A stretch of DNA of 64,000 nt from assembly GCA_035566435.1 (NCBI GenBank), contig DATMRF010000044.1:71934-135933 (forward strand), written 5' to 3'. Both the position numbers and the translations under genes were made by a program. The notes under the pieces were generated by a model. That model was not told where the DNA came from and did no database searches. It worked only from the letters and a program-made list of their open reading frames with translations. Numbering within the stretch: position 1 is the stretch's first letter; each line of letters opens with the position of its first letter. Origin of the DNA: DATMRF01 sp035566435. Lineage in GTDB: Bacteria; Verrucomicrobiota; Verrucomicrobiia; Limisphaerales; UBA8199. Below, one piece after another: positions 35,686-44,935 of this stretch.

Positions 35686-37298
35686 TTCCATATCTCCTGT
35701 ATCGGATGTTCATCAAGGATGTTCGGATAGATGCCCTTGATCTTGCTATCGTTGAAATAAACGAACCCGGCATAAAAATAGAGCGGCACGATGGGCACGT
35801 CCTCGGCGATCAGCACAGACTCGGCCTGCTGCAACAGTTCCGCGCGCCTTTTCAGGTCAGTGAGCCGGTTCGCCTCCAGGATGAGGCGATCATAGTGTGG
35901 GTTTTTCCAGCCGGTCCGGTTATTGCCGCTGTTGCTGGTGTAGAGGTCGAGGAAGGTGTTGGCGTCGTCGTAATCGCCGACCCAGCTCGAGGCTGCCACG
36001 TCATAGTCGAGCCGGGACTGCGCGGCGTAGAAGATCTTGCGCTCGATCTGCCGGAGCTGCATTTCTACGCCCAGCTCGTCGCGCCACATTTGCTGCAGCT
36101 CGACGGCAATCTGGCCCTGAAGTTTGGCGCCGCCGGCCGCGGAGAAGAAGAGGTACTGGAACCGGGGAAAGCCCTCGCCACTCTGATAGCCAGCCTCGGC
36201 CAGCAGCTCGCGCCCCCGGGCGGGGTCAAACCGCAGCCCTGGCGGTGACTGGTAATTGGCCACGCCGTCCGGCACGAAATGCGAAGCCGGTCTTTCGCCG
36301 CCGAACGTCAGCTTGCGCACGATGCGCTCCCGGTCGGTCGCCAGCGCAAATGCCTTGCGGACGCGCGGGTCATCAAACGGCTTGCGCGTGACGTTGAAGC
36401 GATAAAAGTACGTGCCGAGAAAGTCAAAGTTGTGGAAATCTGGCCGCTTCCGCAGAACATCCATCAGTTCGATAGGAACGAGGTCTTTGTCCCAGATGAT
36501 ATCGGCAACCCCGCTTTCGTACAGGTTCAGCGCGGTGTTGGGTGAGGCGGTAGGCAGTACGTCCACGAGCTCGCTCCGGGTCTGTGCGGCGCCCCAATAA
36601 CGCGGGTTTTTGCGAACGCGGACCTTGTTGTTGAGGCGCCAGGCCACCAACTCGTACGGCCCGCTCGAAGGCAGCGGGCGCGCCGCCAGCCAGCGGTCGC
36701 CGCGGGTCTCAATGGCTTGGCGCGGCACAATCGCGAGCGTCGGAAAACAGCAGAGGTCGAGGAAGAACGCGAGCGGGTAATTTAGTTCCACACGAAACGT
36801 GCGTGCATCTACTGCGTGCAAGCCGAGCTTCGTCGGATCCTTGAGTTTGCCGGTATAGAGCTCTTCCGCGTTCTTAATGTAGAAAAGCTGGCCGGCGTAG
36901 TCTGCTGCGGTGGCGGGGTTAAGCGCGCGGCGCCAGGAAAAGAGCACGTCGGTGGCGGTGAGGGATTCGCCGGTGGACCAGGTCGCGTTGGTGCGCAGGT
37001 GGAACGTATAGGTCTTGCCATCAGGGGCGAGGTCCCAGCTTTCGGCCCAGCCGGGAACGGGCCGGCCGGTTTTGCCATCGAGCCGGAGCAGTCCCTCGAA
37101 CAGTGCCTTGGTGATGCGCATATCGGCGGCGAGCGTCACGATGGCCGGGTCGAGTGATTCGGGCTCGCCGCCGTTCACAATCACCAGGTCGGCCGGCTGC
37201 TCGGGGCGGCAGGCGGAGCAGAGGAGGCAAAGCAGCGTAGCAACAACCGCCAGACACCGCCGGGCAGACCGTAGAGTGACAGCGCACCAAGGTCGCAA
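35637..37298 (-). CDS. Oligopeptide ABC transporter substrate-binding lipoprotein (SBP family 5)
   Basis: A mature-type peptide-binding protein. The lipobox LLCLLCSAC gives lipid anchoring; DLVIVNGGEPESLDPAIV and LFEGLLRLDG are SBP_bac_5 signatures, followed by AESWDLAPDGKTYTFHLR and DVLFSWRRAL, and late YYAAQSRLDYDVAASSWVGDY. It delivers peptides to the OppB/OppC permeases downstream. The start is uncertain: the frame is open far upstream, but that would overlap secG; TTG 37298 places a basic n-region directly before the signal peptide and gives 553 aa. The C-terminal tail SLRSQVSSLNPWAP is encoded by a 7-bp tandem repeat, so it is likely an acquired extension. Confidence 0.9.
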   Translation of the reverse strand: MRPWCAVTLRSARRCLAVVATLLCLLCSACRPEQPADLVIVNGGEPESLDPAIVTLAADMRITKALFEGLLRLDGKTGRPVPGWAESWDLAPDGKTYTFHLRTNATWSTGESLTATDVLFSWRRALNPATAADYAGQLFYIKNAEELYTGKLKDPTKLGLHAVDARTFRVELNYPLAFFLDLCCFPTLAIVPRQAIETRGDRWLAARPLPSSGPYELVAWRLNNKVRVRKNPRYWGAAQTRSELVDVLPTASPNTALNLYESGVADIIWDKDLVPIELMDVLRKRPDFHNFDFLGTYFYRFNVTRKPFDDPRVRKAFALATDRERIVRKLTFGGERPASHFVPDGVANYQSPPGLRFDPARGRELLAEAGYQSGEGFPRFQYLFFSAAGGAKLQGQIAVELQQMWRDELGVEMQLRQIERKIFYAAQSRLDYDVAASSWVGDYDDANTFLDLYTSNSGNNRTGWKNPHYDRLILEANRLTDLKRRAELLQQAESVLIAEDVPIVPLYFYAGFVYFNDSKIKGIYPNILDEHPIQEIWKVSLRSQVSSLNPWAP

Positions 37299-37513
37299 CC
37301 GTTCTGTGAGTCCAAGAATACCGCAGAGAAGGGAACAGCGCCCAGGGGAGGAGCCGGAAATCCGAAACCCGAAACCCGAAACCGGAAACAAATCCAAATA
37401 CTTCGAAATGGAAAAGTGAAAGAAACGCGTCCCTTTTTCTCGGCGGACTTCGCGTTTCTGCGGTTGAATTTGCACCTCCCCACGCATGGCGGAGAGCGGC
37501 CGGTAGGCTTCCG

Positions 37514-37990
37514 CTACTTGGGCAACGCTGTATTCGTCGTTGGGGCAGCGGGCGGCGGCACCGCGGGAACGGCGGTCGCCTCCGGCTGAGGCGTCAGCAG
37601 CACGTCCGAACTGGTCAGCGGGGCGGGGGAGCTGGATAGGGGCGCAGTCGGCTGGGTAGCCGGGGCGGACGGAGTCGCAGGCATGGCGGTTACCGGCGGA
37701 CGACCGGGCTGTCCCAGTTGCTGCTCGAATTTGCTCGTGCTTCGGTTGCTGAAGTTCTTCTGCAGGATCGCTAGCCCTACGGCGAGGATGAAAAAGCCCG
37801 TCGCCGCCCACCGCGTGATTTTGGTCAGCACCGTGCCCGACCCGGCGCCAAACAGCGCGTCACTCGCGCCGCCGCCAAAGGCCAGGCCCGCGCCCGCTTC
37901 CTTCTTCGGAAGCTGAATCAGCACCAGGAGCACCAGCACCAGGCAGTCCAGCACCATGATGAAGGTTAAAATACCGATGATAAATGCCAT
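37514..37990 (-). CDS. secG: Preprotein translocase subunit SecG
   Basis: A 158-aa inner-membrane protein assisting SecYE in export. Two membrane helices (IIGILTFIMVLDCLVLVLLVLIQ and WAATGFFILAVGLAIL) flank the conserved loop QLPKKEAGAGLAFGGGASDALFGAGSG, the SecG signature. The C-terminal 60 residues are a Pro/Ala/Ser/Thr-rich tail (PATPSAPATQPTAPL), longer than in E. coli SecG but common in this phylum. It begins 12 bp after tpiA, continuing the classic pgk-tpiA-secG operon. Confidence 0.95.
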   Translation of the reverse strand: MAFIIGILTFIMVLDCLVLVLLVLIQLPKKEAGAGLAFGGGASDALFGAGSGTVLTKITRWAATGFFILAVGLAILQKNFSNRSTSKFEQQLGQPGRPPVTAMPATPSAPATQPTAPLSSSPAPLTSSDVLLTPQPEATAVPAVPPPAAPTTNTALPK

Positions 37991-38002
37991 AACACAGTCC
38001 GT

Positions 38003-38767
38003 TTAAATCGAGCTCTTAATTATGTCTGCAAAGCTGCGAACTTCAAGCGAAGCCCCGCCCACCAGCGCGCCATCCACATCAGGCTGACTCATCAACTCGC
38101 GCGCGTTGGACGGCTTGACACTGCCACCATATTGAATTCGAACGCGCCGGGCAACCGTTTCGTCGAAGATTTTCGCCAGCAAGCGCCGGATAAACGCGTG
38201 CGCCTCCTGCGCCTGGGCCGTAGTCGCAGTTTTGCCCGTGCCGATGGCCCAAACGGGCTCGTACGCGACGATCGATTCGGCCATCTGATCCTTGCTCAGG
38301 CTGGCCAGGCTGCCGCGCACCTGGGTCTCGAGCACCGCTTGCGTCTTGTCCGCCTCGCGTTCAGCCAGAGTTTCGCCAACGCAGACGATCGGCTTGAGCG
38401 ACGCCGCGTGAGCCGCCAGCGCCTTTTTCTGGATCAGCGCGTCGGCTTCTTTCTGGTACTGCCGCCGCTCGGAGTGGCCGAGGATGACGTAACGCACGGA
38501 GAATTCTTTAAGCATCACGGCGGCGATTTCGCCGGTGTGAGCGCCGACATTGTGCTCGCTCATGTTTTGGGCGCCGAGCCGGATGTTGGAATCGAGAATG
38601 GCCTTGGAAACGTCTGCCAGCGCCGTGAAGGGAGGGCACACGACGATGTCCACCTCCTTCACGTTGCTCAGTTCGATTTTGAGCCCGCGCACGAGGTCCA
38701 GCCCCTCGGCGGCGGTTTTGTTCATCTTCCAGTTTCCGGCAATAATCAACTTACGTTCTTTGTTCAT
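38003..38767 (-). CDS. tpiA: Triosephosphate isomerase
   Basis: A 254-aa glycolytic enzyme interconverting dihydroxyacetone phosphate and glyceraldehyde 3-phosphate. GNWKMNKT carries the N-K catalytic pair, VILGHSERRQ the catalytic His, and AYEPVWAIGTGKTAT the catalytic Glu with loop 6. IQYGGSVKPSN and ALVGGASL bind phosphate. Length is standard. It follows pgk after a 153-bp spacer on the same strand and is followed by secG. The spacer 38768-38920 shows a repeat-like 'AAAGGC/TTTGCG' character but no gene. Confidence 0.97.
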   Translation of the reverse strand: MNKERKLIIAGNWKMNKTAAEGLDLVRGLKIELSNVKEVDIVVCPPFTALADVSKAILDSNIRLGAQNMSEHNVGAHTGEIAAVMLKEFSVRYVILGHSERRQYQKEADALIQKKALAAHAASLKPIVCVGETLAEREADKTQAVLETQVRGSLASLSKDQMAESIVAYEPVWAIGTGKTATTAQAQEAHAFIRRLLAKIFDETVARRVRIQYGGSVKPSNARELMSQPDVDGALVGGASLEVRSFADIIKSSI

Positions 38768-38920
38768 AATTCGTTCTTAACGCAAAGGCCAAAGGGACAA
38801 AGCTGCACAGGGAGTTAACAGCCATTGGGCACCCTGTGAATCCTGTTTTTCACTTTGCTGATTTTATTCGCTATCACCTTTGCTCCTTTGCGGCTTTGCG
38901 TTAAGGCTTCGCGTTAAATC

Positions 38921-40177
38921 TTATCTTTCGGACAACGCCGCCACACCGGGCAGCACTTTCCCTTCGAGAAATTCCAGGCTCGCGCCGCCGCCGGTGCTCA
39001 TAAAGGTGACCTGGTCACCGAGCTTGGCTTTGTTAAGGGCTTTGACGCTGTCGCCGCCGCCGATGATGCTCTTGGCGCCGTGTTTCTGCGTAACCTCCGC
39101 CACCGCCCGGGCGACGGCGTTGGTGCCCTCGCAGAATCGCTTATCCTCGAACAACCCCATAGGGCCGTTCCACAAAATCGTTTTGGCTTTCGCAATCTCA
39201 TCCGCGTAAGCTTTCGCAGTGTTCGGGCCAATATCGAGTCCGGCCGCGTCGTCCGGGCAATTCAGGTCGGTATTCACGCGGACGTTCTGATACTCGATGA
39301 CCGGCTTGCCTTTTTTGTCCAGCTTGTCGGTCTTGACCGGCACCGAGATAACATCATCTGAGGGCAGCAGGAACTTGACGCCGCGTTGCTTGGCCTTCGC
39401 CAGAGCCGATTTGGCGACGTCGGCCTTGTCGGGTTCCACGAGCGATTTGCCGGTTTTCTGGCCCTGCGCCAGCCTGAAAGTGTACGCCATTGCGCCGCCG
39501 ATCAGGAGCGCATCTGCCTTCTCCAGAAGCCGGTCAATCACGTAGATCTTATCGCTGACTTTCGCTCCGCCGAGAATCACCACGAACGGCCGCGCCGGCT
39601 TTTCCAGTTCTTCCCCGAGGAACTTCAGCTCGCGTTCCATCAACAGGCCCGCGGCGCACGGACCGCCTCGTTTCGCGACCACCCGCGCAACGCCTTCGGT
39701 CGAGGCATGGGCCCGATGGGCCGCTCCGAACGCGTCATTGACATATACCTCGGCAACCTTGGCAAGTTTTTCGGCGAACGCCGGGTCATTGGCTTCTTCC
39801 TCTTGGTAGAAACGGACGTTCTCCAGCAGCACAACTTGCCCGGGCGCCATGGCGCCGACGACCCGCTCCACCTTGTCTCCGATGCAATCGTCCACAAAGT
39901 TCACGTCGGTGTGAAGGAGATTTGCCAATTTCTCTGCAACGGGCCGGAGCGACATCGAGGGCTCGCGTTTGCCTTTGGGTCGGCCCAGGTGGGCGGCCAG
40001 AATCACTTTCCCACCCTGCCCGAGCAGTAAGCGGAGCGTCGGCAGCGTCTCGACAATGCGAGTCGCATCCGTAATGACCATCTGCCCGTCTTTCTCCTCG
40101 AGCGGCACGTTATAATCCACGCGCACAAATACGCGTTTGCCGCTAACATTCAAATCTCTTACTGTTAGCTTTGCCAT
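38921..40177 (-). CDS. pgk: Phosphoglycerate kinase
   Basis: A 418-aa enzyme transferring phosphate from 1,3-bisphosphoglycerate to ADP. VRDLNVSGKRVFVRVDYNVPL is the N-terminal signature, HLGRPKG and the Arg-containing VVLLENVRFY bind the substrate, ILGGAKVSDK and the final GGGDSVKAL with FMSTGGGASLEFLEGK bind the nucleotide. ATG 40177 is correct by family alignment; the open frame upstream is not. It heads the pgk-tpiA-secG run, behind a long spacer with repeats. Confidence 0.97.
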   Translation of the reverse strand: MAKLTVRDLNVSGKRVFVRVDYNVPLEEKDGQMVITDATRIVETLPTLRLLLGQGGKVILAAHLGRPKGKREPSMSLRPVAEKLANLLHTDVNFVDDCIGDKVERVVGAMAPGQVVLLENVRFYQEEEANDPAFAEKLAKVAEVYVNDAFGAAHRAHASTEGVARVVAKRGGPCAAGLLMERELKFLGEELEKPARPFVVILGGAKVSDKIYVIDRLLEKADALLIGGAMAYTFRLAQGQKTGKSLVEPDKADVAKSALAKAKQRGVKFLLPSDDVISVPVKTDKLDKKGKPVIEYQNVRVNTDLNCPDDAAGLDIGPNTAKAYADEIAKAKTILWNGPMGLFEDKRFCEGTNAVARAVAEVTQKHGAKSIIGGGDSVKALNKAKLGDQVTFMSTGGGASLEFLEGKVLPGVAALSER

Positions 40178-40435
40178 AAAATCAGGTTTCCTGAATAAGA
40201 GGCCAGAGAATAGACAAGCAGCACATGGAGTCAAGAAAGTCTGTCCGTCGGTGCACGCAAGCGCGCTTGGTGTATTTCGATTTGATTCCTCCTGCGTTGC
40301 GGGAGGACTTCGGATTTCTGGCTCTACCGCGGGCCTGGGTTCCTGGCGTTCTCTGCGGTTTGCTTGCCGGCGGGACTTCCGCCCCGCCAACCTGCGGAGC
40401 ACCTCCCTCTCCTGACCCTTTTTTCCTTTGTCACC

Positions 40436-40500
40436 CCTATAACAGGTTTTGTGGCCCTATCATAGAGTGAGAGCACTGCTATAATTATGAAAAACCTAAC
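40436..40500 (+). repeat. Direct repeat, copy 1 (leader-like, ends in ATGAAAAACC)
   Basis: Shares GTTTTGTGGCCCTAT, ATAGAGTGA, AGCACTGCT and ATGAAAAACC with copy 2, about 139 bp downstream. TATAAT lies inside (40481-40486). It may be a duplicated 5' leader with promoter and start codon; the short frame after copy 1 (38 codons) has no similarity I know. Confidence 0.8.
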
Positions 40501-40574
40501 TGACCTGTACCCCCTCCCTTCCGTGTCCGCCTTTCCTGGCCCCGTGTCCGGCGCCCCGCTCCCCGCCTCTCGTT

Positions 40575-40638
40575 CCTGTAACACGTTTTGTGGCCCTATA
40601 TAGAGTGACAGCACTGCTCTAAATATGAAAAACCGAAC
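40575..40638 (+). repeat. Direct repeat, copy 2 (leader-like, ends in ATGAAAAACC)
   Basis: Second copy of the element at 40436-40500, differing by about ten substitutions and one or two single-base gaps. Confidence 0.8.
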
Positions 40639-40962
40639 CCGCATGAAAACCTCCGCTACACCCTCGCGCCCGCCGTTGCATTTTTGCTTCTGTGGGCTCT
40701 TCCCCTGTGTTCGCCTTACCCGTTGGAAATCCGGCGGACGCCTTGTTGGGTTGCCAAAACCTGCACGCCACTGGACTGCGCCTCAAGCCGGATCAAACCG
40801 AATCAAGCTACAAAATGCCATCGGCTTGGCCAATCCTGCGGGTTTAGTCGAGGCCATCGATGGTTGCCAGGACCTTTGCGCTGCAATCAGGAGAAAGTTC
40901 CGATGCTATCGCCACCCTCGGCGGGGTTTGCCATCGTTTGTCCTTGCGGTTCAACGTAACCC

Positions 40963-40992
40963 GTTCGCACTGGTTCGCACTGGTTCGCACCG
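40963..40992. repeat. 10-bp tandem repeat GTTCGCACTG x3
   Basis: Two exact copies and one with a single change (GTTCGCACCG), again a 10-bp period. Confidence 0.85.
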
Positions 40993-41237
40993 GTTGGAAC
41001 CCAAAGTGCCCCCTCGACCCGGAAGCGCTGGCCATCGGGACTGCGATAACCGAAATGGTTCGCGAGCTGCGAGCAAATCTGGCAGTCACTGGAGGCAAGT
41101 TCGAGGAATGTGACTTGGGCTTCCCGGTTCTCGTCATAACAATTCAATTGACTTTCTGCGCAAGACCTGCAGACTTAGATGCGGTTATGAAGGCACAGGG
41201 AATTCCCGTAAGGCATGCCCGCCAACGGTCAGGCCGC

Positions 41238-43616
41238 ATGCGGGTTCTTTGGTTGGCTGCGCTGGTGGGAGGATGTTGTTGGTCGATCGTCTCCAACACC
41301 TGGGCGGGCCCGCCGGTCAACACCGACAGCCCGATTGGTTTCTTTACGAATGTCGCCGCTCCGCTGCTGAAAGCGCAGCTCGGCCTGGACTTAACCAACA
41401 TCCACGTCTTCCCGACCAACCAATACAGCCCGGCAGTCCACCGGCTCTTGCAGGTGACGGCGAATCTGTATGACGCGACGACCAATCGCGTGTTCGCCAC
41501 CAGCCCCGCCGAGCCTTATTGCCCTACGGTATTCCGGCCGCTCTTCCGGCGGACGCCTGACGGCGCGATTATCATCGCCGGGTTTCGCGAAGTTAATGGG
41601 ACGACCATGGCTTCCGTGATGACGGCGCCGCCGATGGTGGAACCGGATACCGACAGCGGCCAGGTAAACCTGGTACCGCCGCTCGGGGCACCCTTTAGGA
41701 ACGACAGCCAGGAGCCGATGATCTCCGGTGTGCCGCTGGTGATCGGGGCCAGAAAAGGGTTCCCGAACTTCAATGAGTTCGCGATGCAGACTGCTATGAG
41801 CGTCTCGCGCTTGCTCGAATTTCGCAGGGCCGCCGGTGACACCTATGGCCCGGTCATGCAGACCAACCAAATGTACGTCGCCGGCATCAGCAACACGTTC
41901 GGACTTGAGGCCTGGTACTCCTACAGCAACGCTTACCCGCGAAACCTCCAATTGCTCGTCTCCGGAACGATGACAGCCCTGATCACTAACGAGTTTGGGG
42001 ACCTGCTACTCAGCAATCGCGTGGCTCGTGGCGCCACAGTCACCACAAACAACTGGAGCGGTTGGACGTCGCTCGGCGATCTGGCCGGATCTTTTATGCT
42101 GCCCTTCGGCACGGCGAATCAGGTTATTTTCCTGACCAATTCCAGCTACGTAGCGGGTTCGCCGGGCTTCTTCGCGCCACAGACTCATATCTTCGCTCAG
42201 AACCAGGGTTCCTATGTTCCCCATTGGTATCTGATCCTGAACACCAGAGCGCTGTGCATTCTGGTCGATACCGACGCAAACCGGATTGTGGATTACGTGA
42301 ACCTGAACAACTGGGAACCGACGCTGGATGTCATGGGCAAGCTGACTGAAGGCGCCGATTGCAGCGGAAACCCGGCAGCGCTTGGCGACGTGGCTAATCA
42401 ATGGTGCACTAACCTCACGGCGAGGGGAGTACCCATCGGAGTCATCAATCAGATCCAACTGGGGCTGGGGCTCAACGGCACCACGCTGCCGAATATCAAC
42501 AGCTTCAGCCTGGACCCTTACTCCGCCCCGGATGCCGAGTCGGCCGTGGACGGCTTCCGGTACAACCTGAACGGCTGGGGCCCGATCTATCCAAACGACC
42601 AGGGCAAGACATTTTACAAATCGAACGTGTTTTATGTCCCATTCGATCCGGACACTTCCATTTACATTCATACCTCCTGGCAGGCGAATGATCCGCTCGT
42701 CCACTATACACTTGACGATCTGCTTGACCTGAGGGTAAGCCGTACAAACCGCGTGGATTTCGTCAGCCACAACCCACCACTCGATAACCTGGGCCAGATA
42801 AACAACCGCTATCAGCCTTGGGGCGGCGGCCCTTCTGGGTTCGGCAATCCGAGCATACCGCCAACTCAAATTGCGGCCAAAGATCCTCTCGTGACACGGT
42901 CCGATTGTTGGGATTTCCCCACCAATCAGCCGCTGGGCATCGGCTGGGTTGGACAGGTGCACAGGGGCACGCCCTGGCAAACCATTTTCCTGAAGTCCTC
43001 CAACATCCTGTTGCAGACTGCGAACGTGAGCCAAAATCTGGCCGCCTGGCAAACGTGGACCGGAAATCCGTGGCTATGGGCAAACTGGCAAGGCAGCGGG
43101 CAACCGGTTCCTGACGCGGTTTTCACACTGCCGACAAACGATTGGCGACTGGTAAGTCAGTTGGTCTCCGTCTTCAACACGAACGACCTCCGCACGCTGA
43201 CGTCGGCAAACCAAACAACCGTCCAAGCGTGGACAACTTTGCTGGACGGCCTGACCGTTTTGACCAATCCCTCACCCGGCGAACTCGACCCTATCGTCAT
43301 GTCTTCCACTTCGCCGCAGGCCGCCGTGATCGCCACCGGGCTTCTCGCGGCGCGCTCGAGCCGGCCTGGCCAGGTTTTCCTCGACCCGGCCGATATCCTG
43401 GCCACGCCGGAGCTTAGCGTTGGCTCACCCTGGCTCAATGGCTCAGTTACTGCCAGCGATGAGGCTTTCGAGATGCTCCCCGCCCAACTCCTCGCGAAAT
43501 TACGTCCTGACTCGATCGGTTCCGTCAGTACAGGTGGAGGCCAGCCACAGCTCCAGTTCACGGGCTTTGATGGTTATCCTTACGCAGTGCAGGTTTCTTC
43601 GAACCTTGTCGATTAG
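41238..43616 (+). CDS. Large secreted protein of unknown function, ended by an in-frame TAG
   Basis: A 792-codon frame. ATG 41238 gives a textbook signal peptide (MRVLWLAALVGGCC...SNTWA); ATG 41187 would add 17 residues. The mature part is rich in Asn, Thr, Pro and aromatic residues and looks like an extracellular beta-rich protein (for example FFAPQTHIFAQNQGSYVPHWY and VDTDANRIVDYVNLNNWEP), with no catalytic motif I recognise. I assign no function. The C-terminus GFDGYPYAVQVSSNLVD stops at TAG exactly where related C-terminal sorting-like domains continue with a Trp; the next 34 codons complete that domain. So the stop probably truncates the protein or is read through. The next gene is a TPR protein. 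Confidence 0.75.
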   Translation: MRVLWLAALVGGCCWSIVSNTWAGPPVNTDSPIGFFTNVAAPLLKAQLGLDLTNIHVFPTNQYSPAVHRLLQVTANLYDATTNRVFATSPAEPYCPTVFRPLFRRTPDGAIIIAGFREVNGTTMASVMTAPPMVEPDTDSGQVNLVPPLGAPFRNDSQEPMISGVPLVIGARKGFPNFNEFAMQTAMSVSRLLEFRRAAGDTYGPVMQTNQMYVAGISNTFGLEAWYSYSNAYPRNLQLLVSGTMTALITNEFGDLLLSNRVARGATVTTNNWSGWTSLGDLAGSFMLPFGTANQVIFLTNSSYVAGSPGFFAPQTHIFAQNQGSYVPHWYLILNTRALCILVDTDANRIVDYVNLNNWEPTLDVMGKLTEGADCSGNPAALGDVANQWCTNLTARGVPIGVINQIQLGLGLNGTTLPNINSFSLDPYSAPDAESAVDGFRYNLNGWGPIYPNDQGKTFYKSNVFYVPFDPDTSIYIHTSWQANDPLVHYTLDDLLDLRVSRTNRVDFVSHNPPLDNLGQINNRYQPWGGGPSGFGNPSIPPTQIAAKDPLVTRSDCWDFPTNQPLGIGWVGQVHRGTPWQTIFLKSSNILLQTANVSQNLAAWQTWTGNPWLWANWQGSGQPVPDAVFTLPTNDWRLVSQLVSVFNTNDLRTLTSANQTTVQAWTTLLDGLTVLTNPSPGELDPIVMSSTSPQAAVIATGLLAARSSRPGQVFLDPADILATPELSVGSPWLNGSVTASDEAFEMLPAQLLAKLRPDSIGSVSTGGGQPQLQFTGFDGYPYAVQVSSNLVD

Positions 43617-43721
43617 ACATTTGTCAGCACCAATTACCCAAACAACGGTGTTTTCATCTTCACCGACGCGCCCGCGATAACCCCGGCAAACCGGTTCTAT
43701 CGTTCCGCGCTGCTGCCCTGA
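43614..43721 (+). pseudogene. In-frame continuation beyond TAG of the preceding protein
   Basis: After TAG 43614-43616 the same frame reads TFVSTNYPNNGVFIFTDAP, then ITPANRFYRSALLP and TGA. In this phylum the pattern Y.VQ.SSNLV.W..V.TN....G.F.FTD......RFYR is a recurrent C-terminal domain, so the TAG sits where TGG (Trp) is expected, one base different. The separated piece is a lost or recoded C-terminus. Confidence 0.75.
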
Positions 43722-43796
43722 AATCACCTTGCGAGTTCGCCATAGGGTCTCCTAATCTCGGCTCACCATGGCTGATAGGAAACGGTCCTTCCCAGG

Positions 43797-44396
43797 ATGA
43801 CAGAAGCAGAGAGAGCGGAACAGAATCGCGCATTCGAAGAGGCTGCCGGCATTGTCAAAAAAGAAATGCCTTTGGATGCGCGCGAGGACTCGTCACCGCC
43901 GGGCTGGTTCCTGCGGCGCAAGCTCGCGCGAGCACTCTCCCTGTTCGAGCGCGTAATCCAACTCAACCCGGCTAATTGGTCGGCTCTTTGGCTTATGGGG
44001 AAGGTGCACCTTCGCCTCCAGAATTCTGATGCCGCCCTATCGTGCTTCGAACGCGCTCACCAGGCCAACCCGGCGCAGCCGGAAATCGCCCGGGAAGCCT
44101 CCCGTTGCGCGATGGACCTTGGCCTTCATGAAGCGGCCGTCGATTTTGCCCAACGCGCCGTCCAAATGGATCCGAACAGCTGCGCCCTGCGCGCCAACCT
44201 GTCCCTTGCCTGCTTGATCGCCGGGCTTCTCCCGGACGCGCAACTGGCCGCCAACCAGGCCGTCATGGGCGACCCCGCCGAGCGCTATTATCAAACGCTC
44301 AAGGCGATGGCTCGACATTTTGGCGCCAACGGCTCCACACCACCGCCCACCCCGGCGGCGCTCTTCGAATACTGGCGGAAAAATGGCGAGCGTTGA
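43797..44396 (+). CDS. Tetratricopeptide repeat protein
   Basis: A 199-aa protein with about three TPR units (LARALSLFERVIQLNPANWSALWLMGKVH, SDAALSCFERAHQANPAQPEIAREAS, HEAAVDFAQRAVQMDPNSCALRANLS), a scaffold for protein contacts. The N-terminal 35 residues are charged and no signal peptide is present, so it is likely cytoplasmic. No partner can be identified. ATG 43797 follows a weak CCAGG site. It lies 75 bp after the interrupted secreted-protein gene. Confidence 0.85.
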   Translation: MTEAERAEQNRAFEEAAGIVKKEMPLDAREDSSPPGWFLRRKLARALSLFERVIQLNPANWSALWLMGKVHLRLQNSDAALSCFERAHQANPAQPEIAREASRCAMDLGLHEAAVDFAQRAVQMDPNSCALRANLSLACLIAGLLPDAQLAANQAVMGDPAERYYQTLKAMARHFGANGSTPPPTPAALFEYWRKNGER

Positions 44397-44499
44397 ATCG
44401 GGCGCCACTGCGTCCGCCTTCACCAAGGCATAGCTCGGGTCCGCTGATGGGAGATGACAACTCCCTCCTAAACCGCTATGATAGGCCCGCACATTGAAG

Positions 44500-44736
44500 A
44501 TGATGAAAAGCAAGCAACGCGAGGCGATCGAACTGGGAGCAGAATTGGTCCGGCTTAACACCCTCGTCCGGCGGCGGCGCCAGCAATTGGCTCGCCTGGA
44601 AAAGTGCCCGAACAAGGATTGCGAATGCCGCCGTATCTGGAGAGAAGTGGTCGAGAGAGACCTCGCTCACCAGGTCGGCCGAATCCGCCGCCAGGTCCGC
44701 CGCCCCGCCCGTAAAACCGCCCGCGTGAAGTCGTAA
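44500..44736 (+). CDS. Small basic Cys-containing protein, unknown
   Basis: A 78-aa, strongly basic, helical protein (RLNTLVRRRRQQLARLEKCPNKDCECRRIWREVVE) whose middle carries the cysteine group CPNKDCEC. Such a pattern could bind a metal or nucleic acid, but I do not recognise the family. ATG codons at 44500 and 44503 are both possible starts; a TTG lies 6 bp upstream. Composition and intact frame suggest a real gene; the 103-bp spacer before it shows nothing. Confidence 0.55.
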   Translation: MMKSKQREAIELGAELVRLNTLVRRRRQQLARLEKCPNKDCECRRIWREVVERDLAHQVGRIRRQVRRPARKTARVKS

Positions 44737-44935
44737 AGGCTCCTCCCACGGGGAGCGCCGCCTGGCCGCCTCCACAGCCCACCGGGATCGAGATCTTGGA
44801 GCCGGAAAGGTAGCCGGTTTTTACATTACCGACGGCGCCCTCGTCACCACACAGGGATCCATGGCGAACGCCAACTACCCTGCAGGCTCCGGGCTGCATT
44901 ACACATCCTCGAGAGTGCAATGGTCACAAAAAGGC

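Larger units (their letters stand above)
40178..41237. other. Repeat-bearing spacer without a convincing gene
   Basis: I see no credible complete gene here. It holds two copies of a ~65-bp direct repeat (40436-40500, 40575-40638), each ending in ATGAAAAACC. After the second copy, frame +1 reads a hydrophobic stretch (TLAPAVAFLLLWALPLC) that could be a frameshifted signal peptide. A GTTCGCACTG array lies at 40963-40992. Confidence 0.5.

Noticed and set aside
37299..37811. N-terminal extension of the peptide-binding lipoprotein frame
   Set aside because: It would overlap secG in another frame and lacks protein-like composition; the lipobox lies about 30 residues after TTG 37298.
40625..41113. 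A 162-codon plus frame starting at the second leader repeat
   Set aside because: Begins MKNRTRM but then reads as low-quality, Arg/Pro/Cys-rich sequence without domain; more likely decayed than coding.
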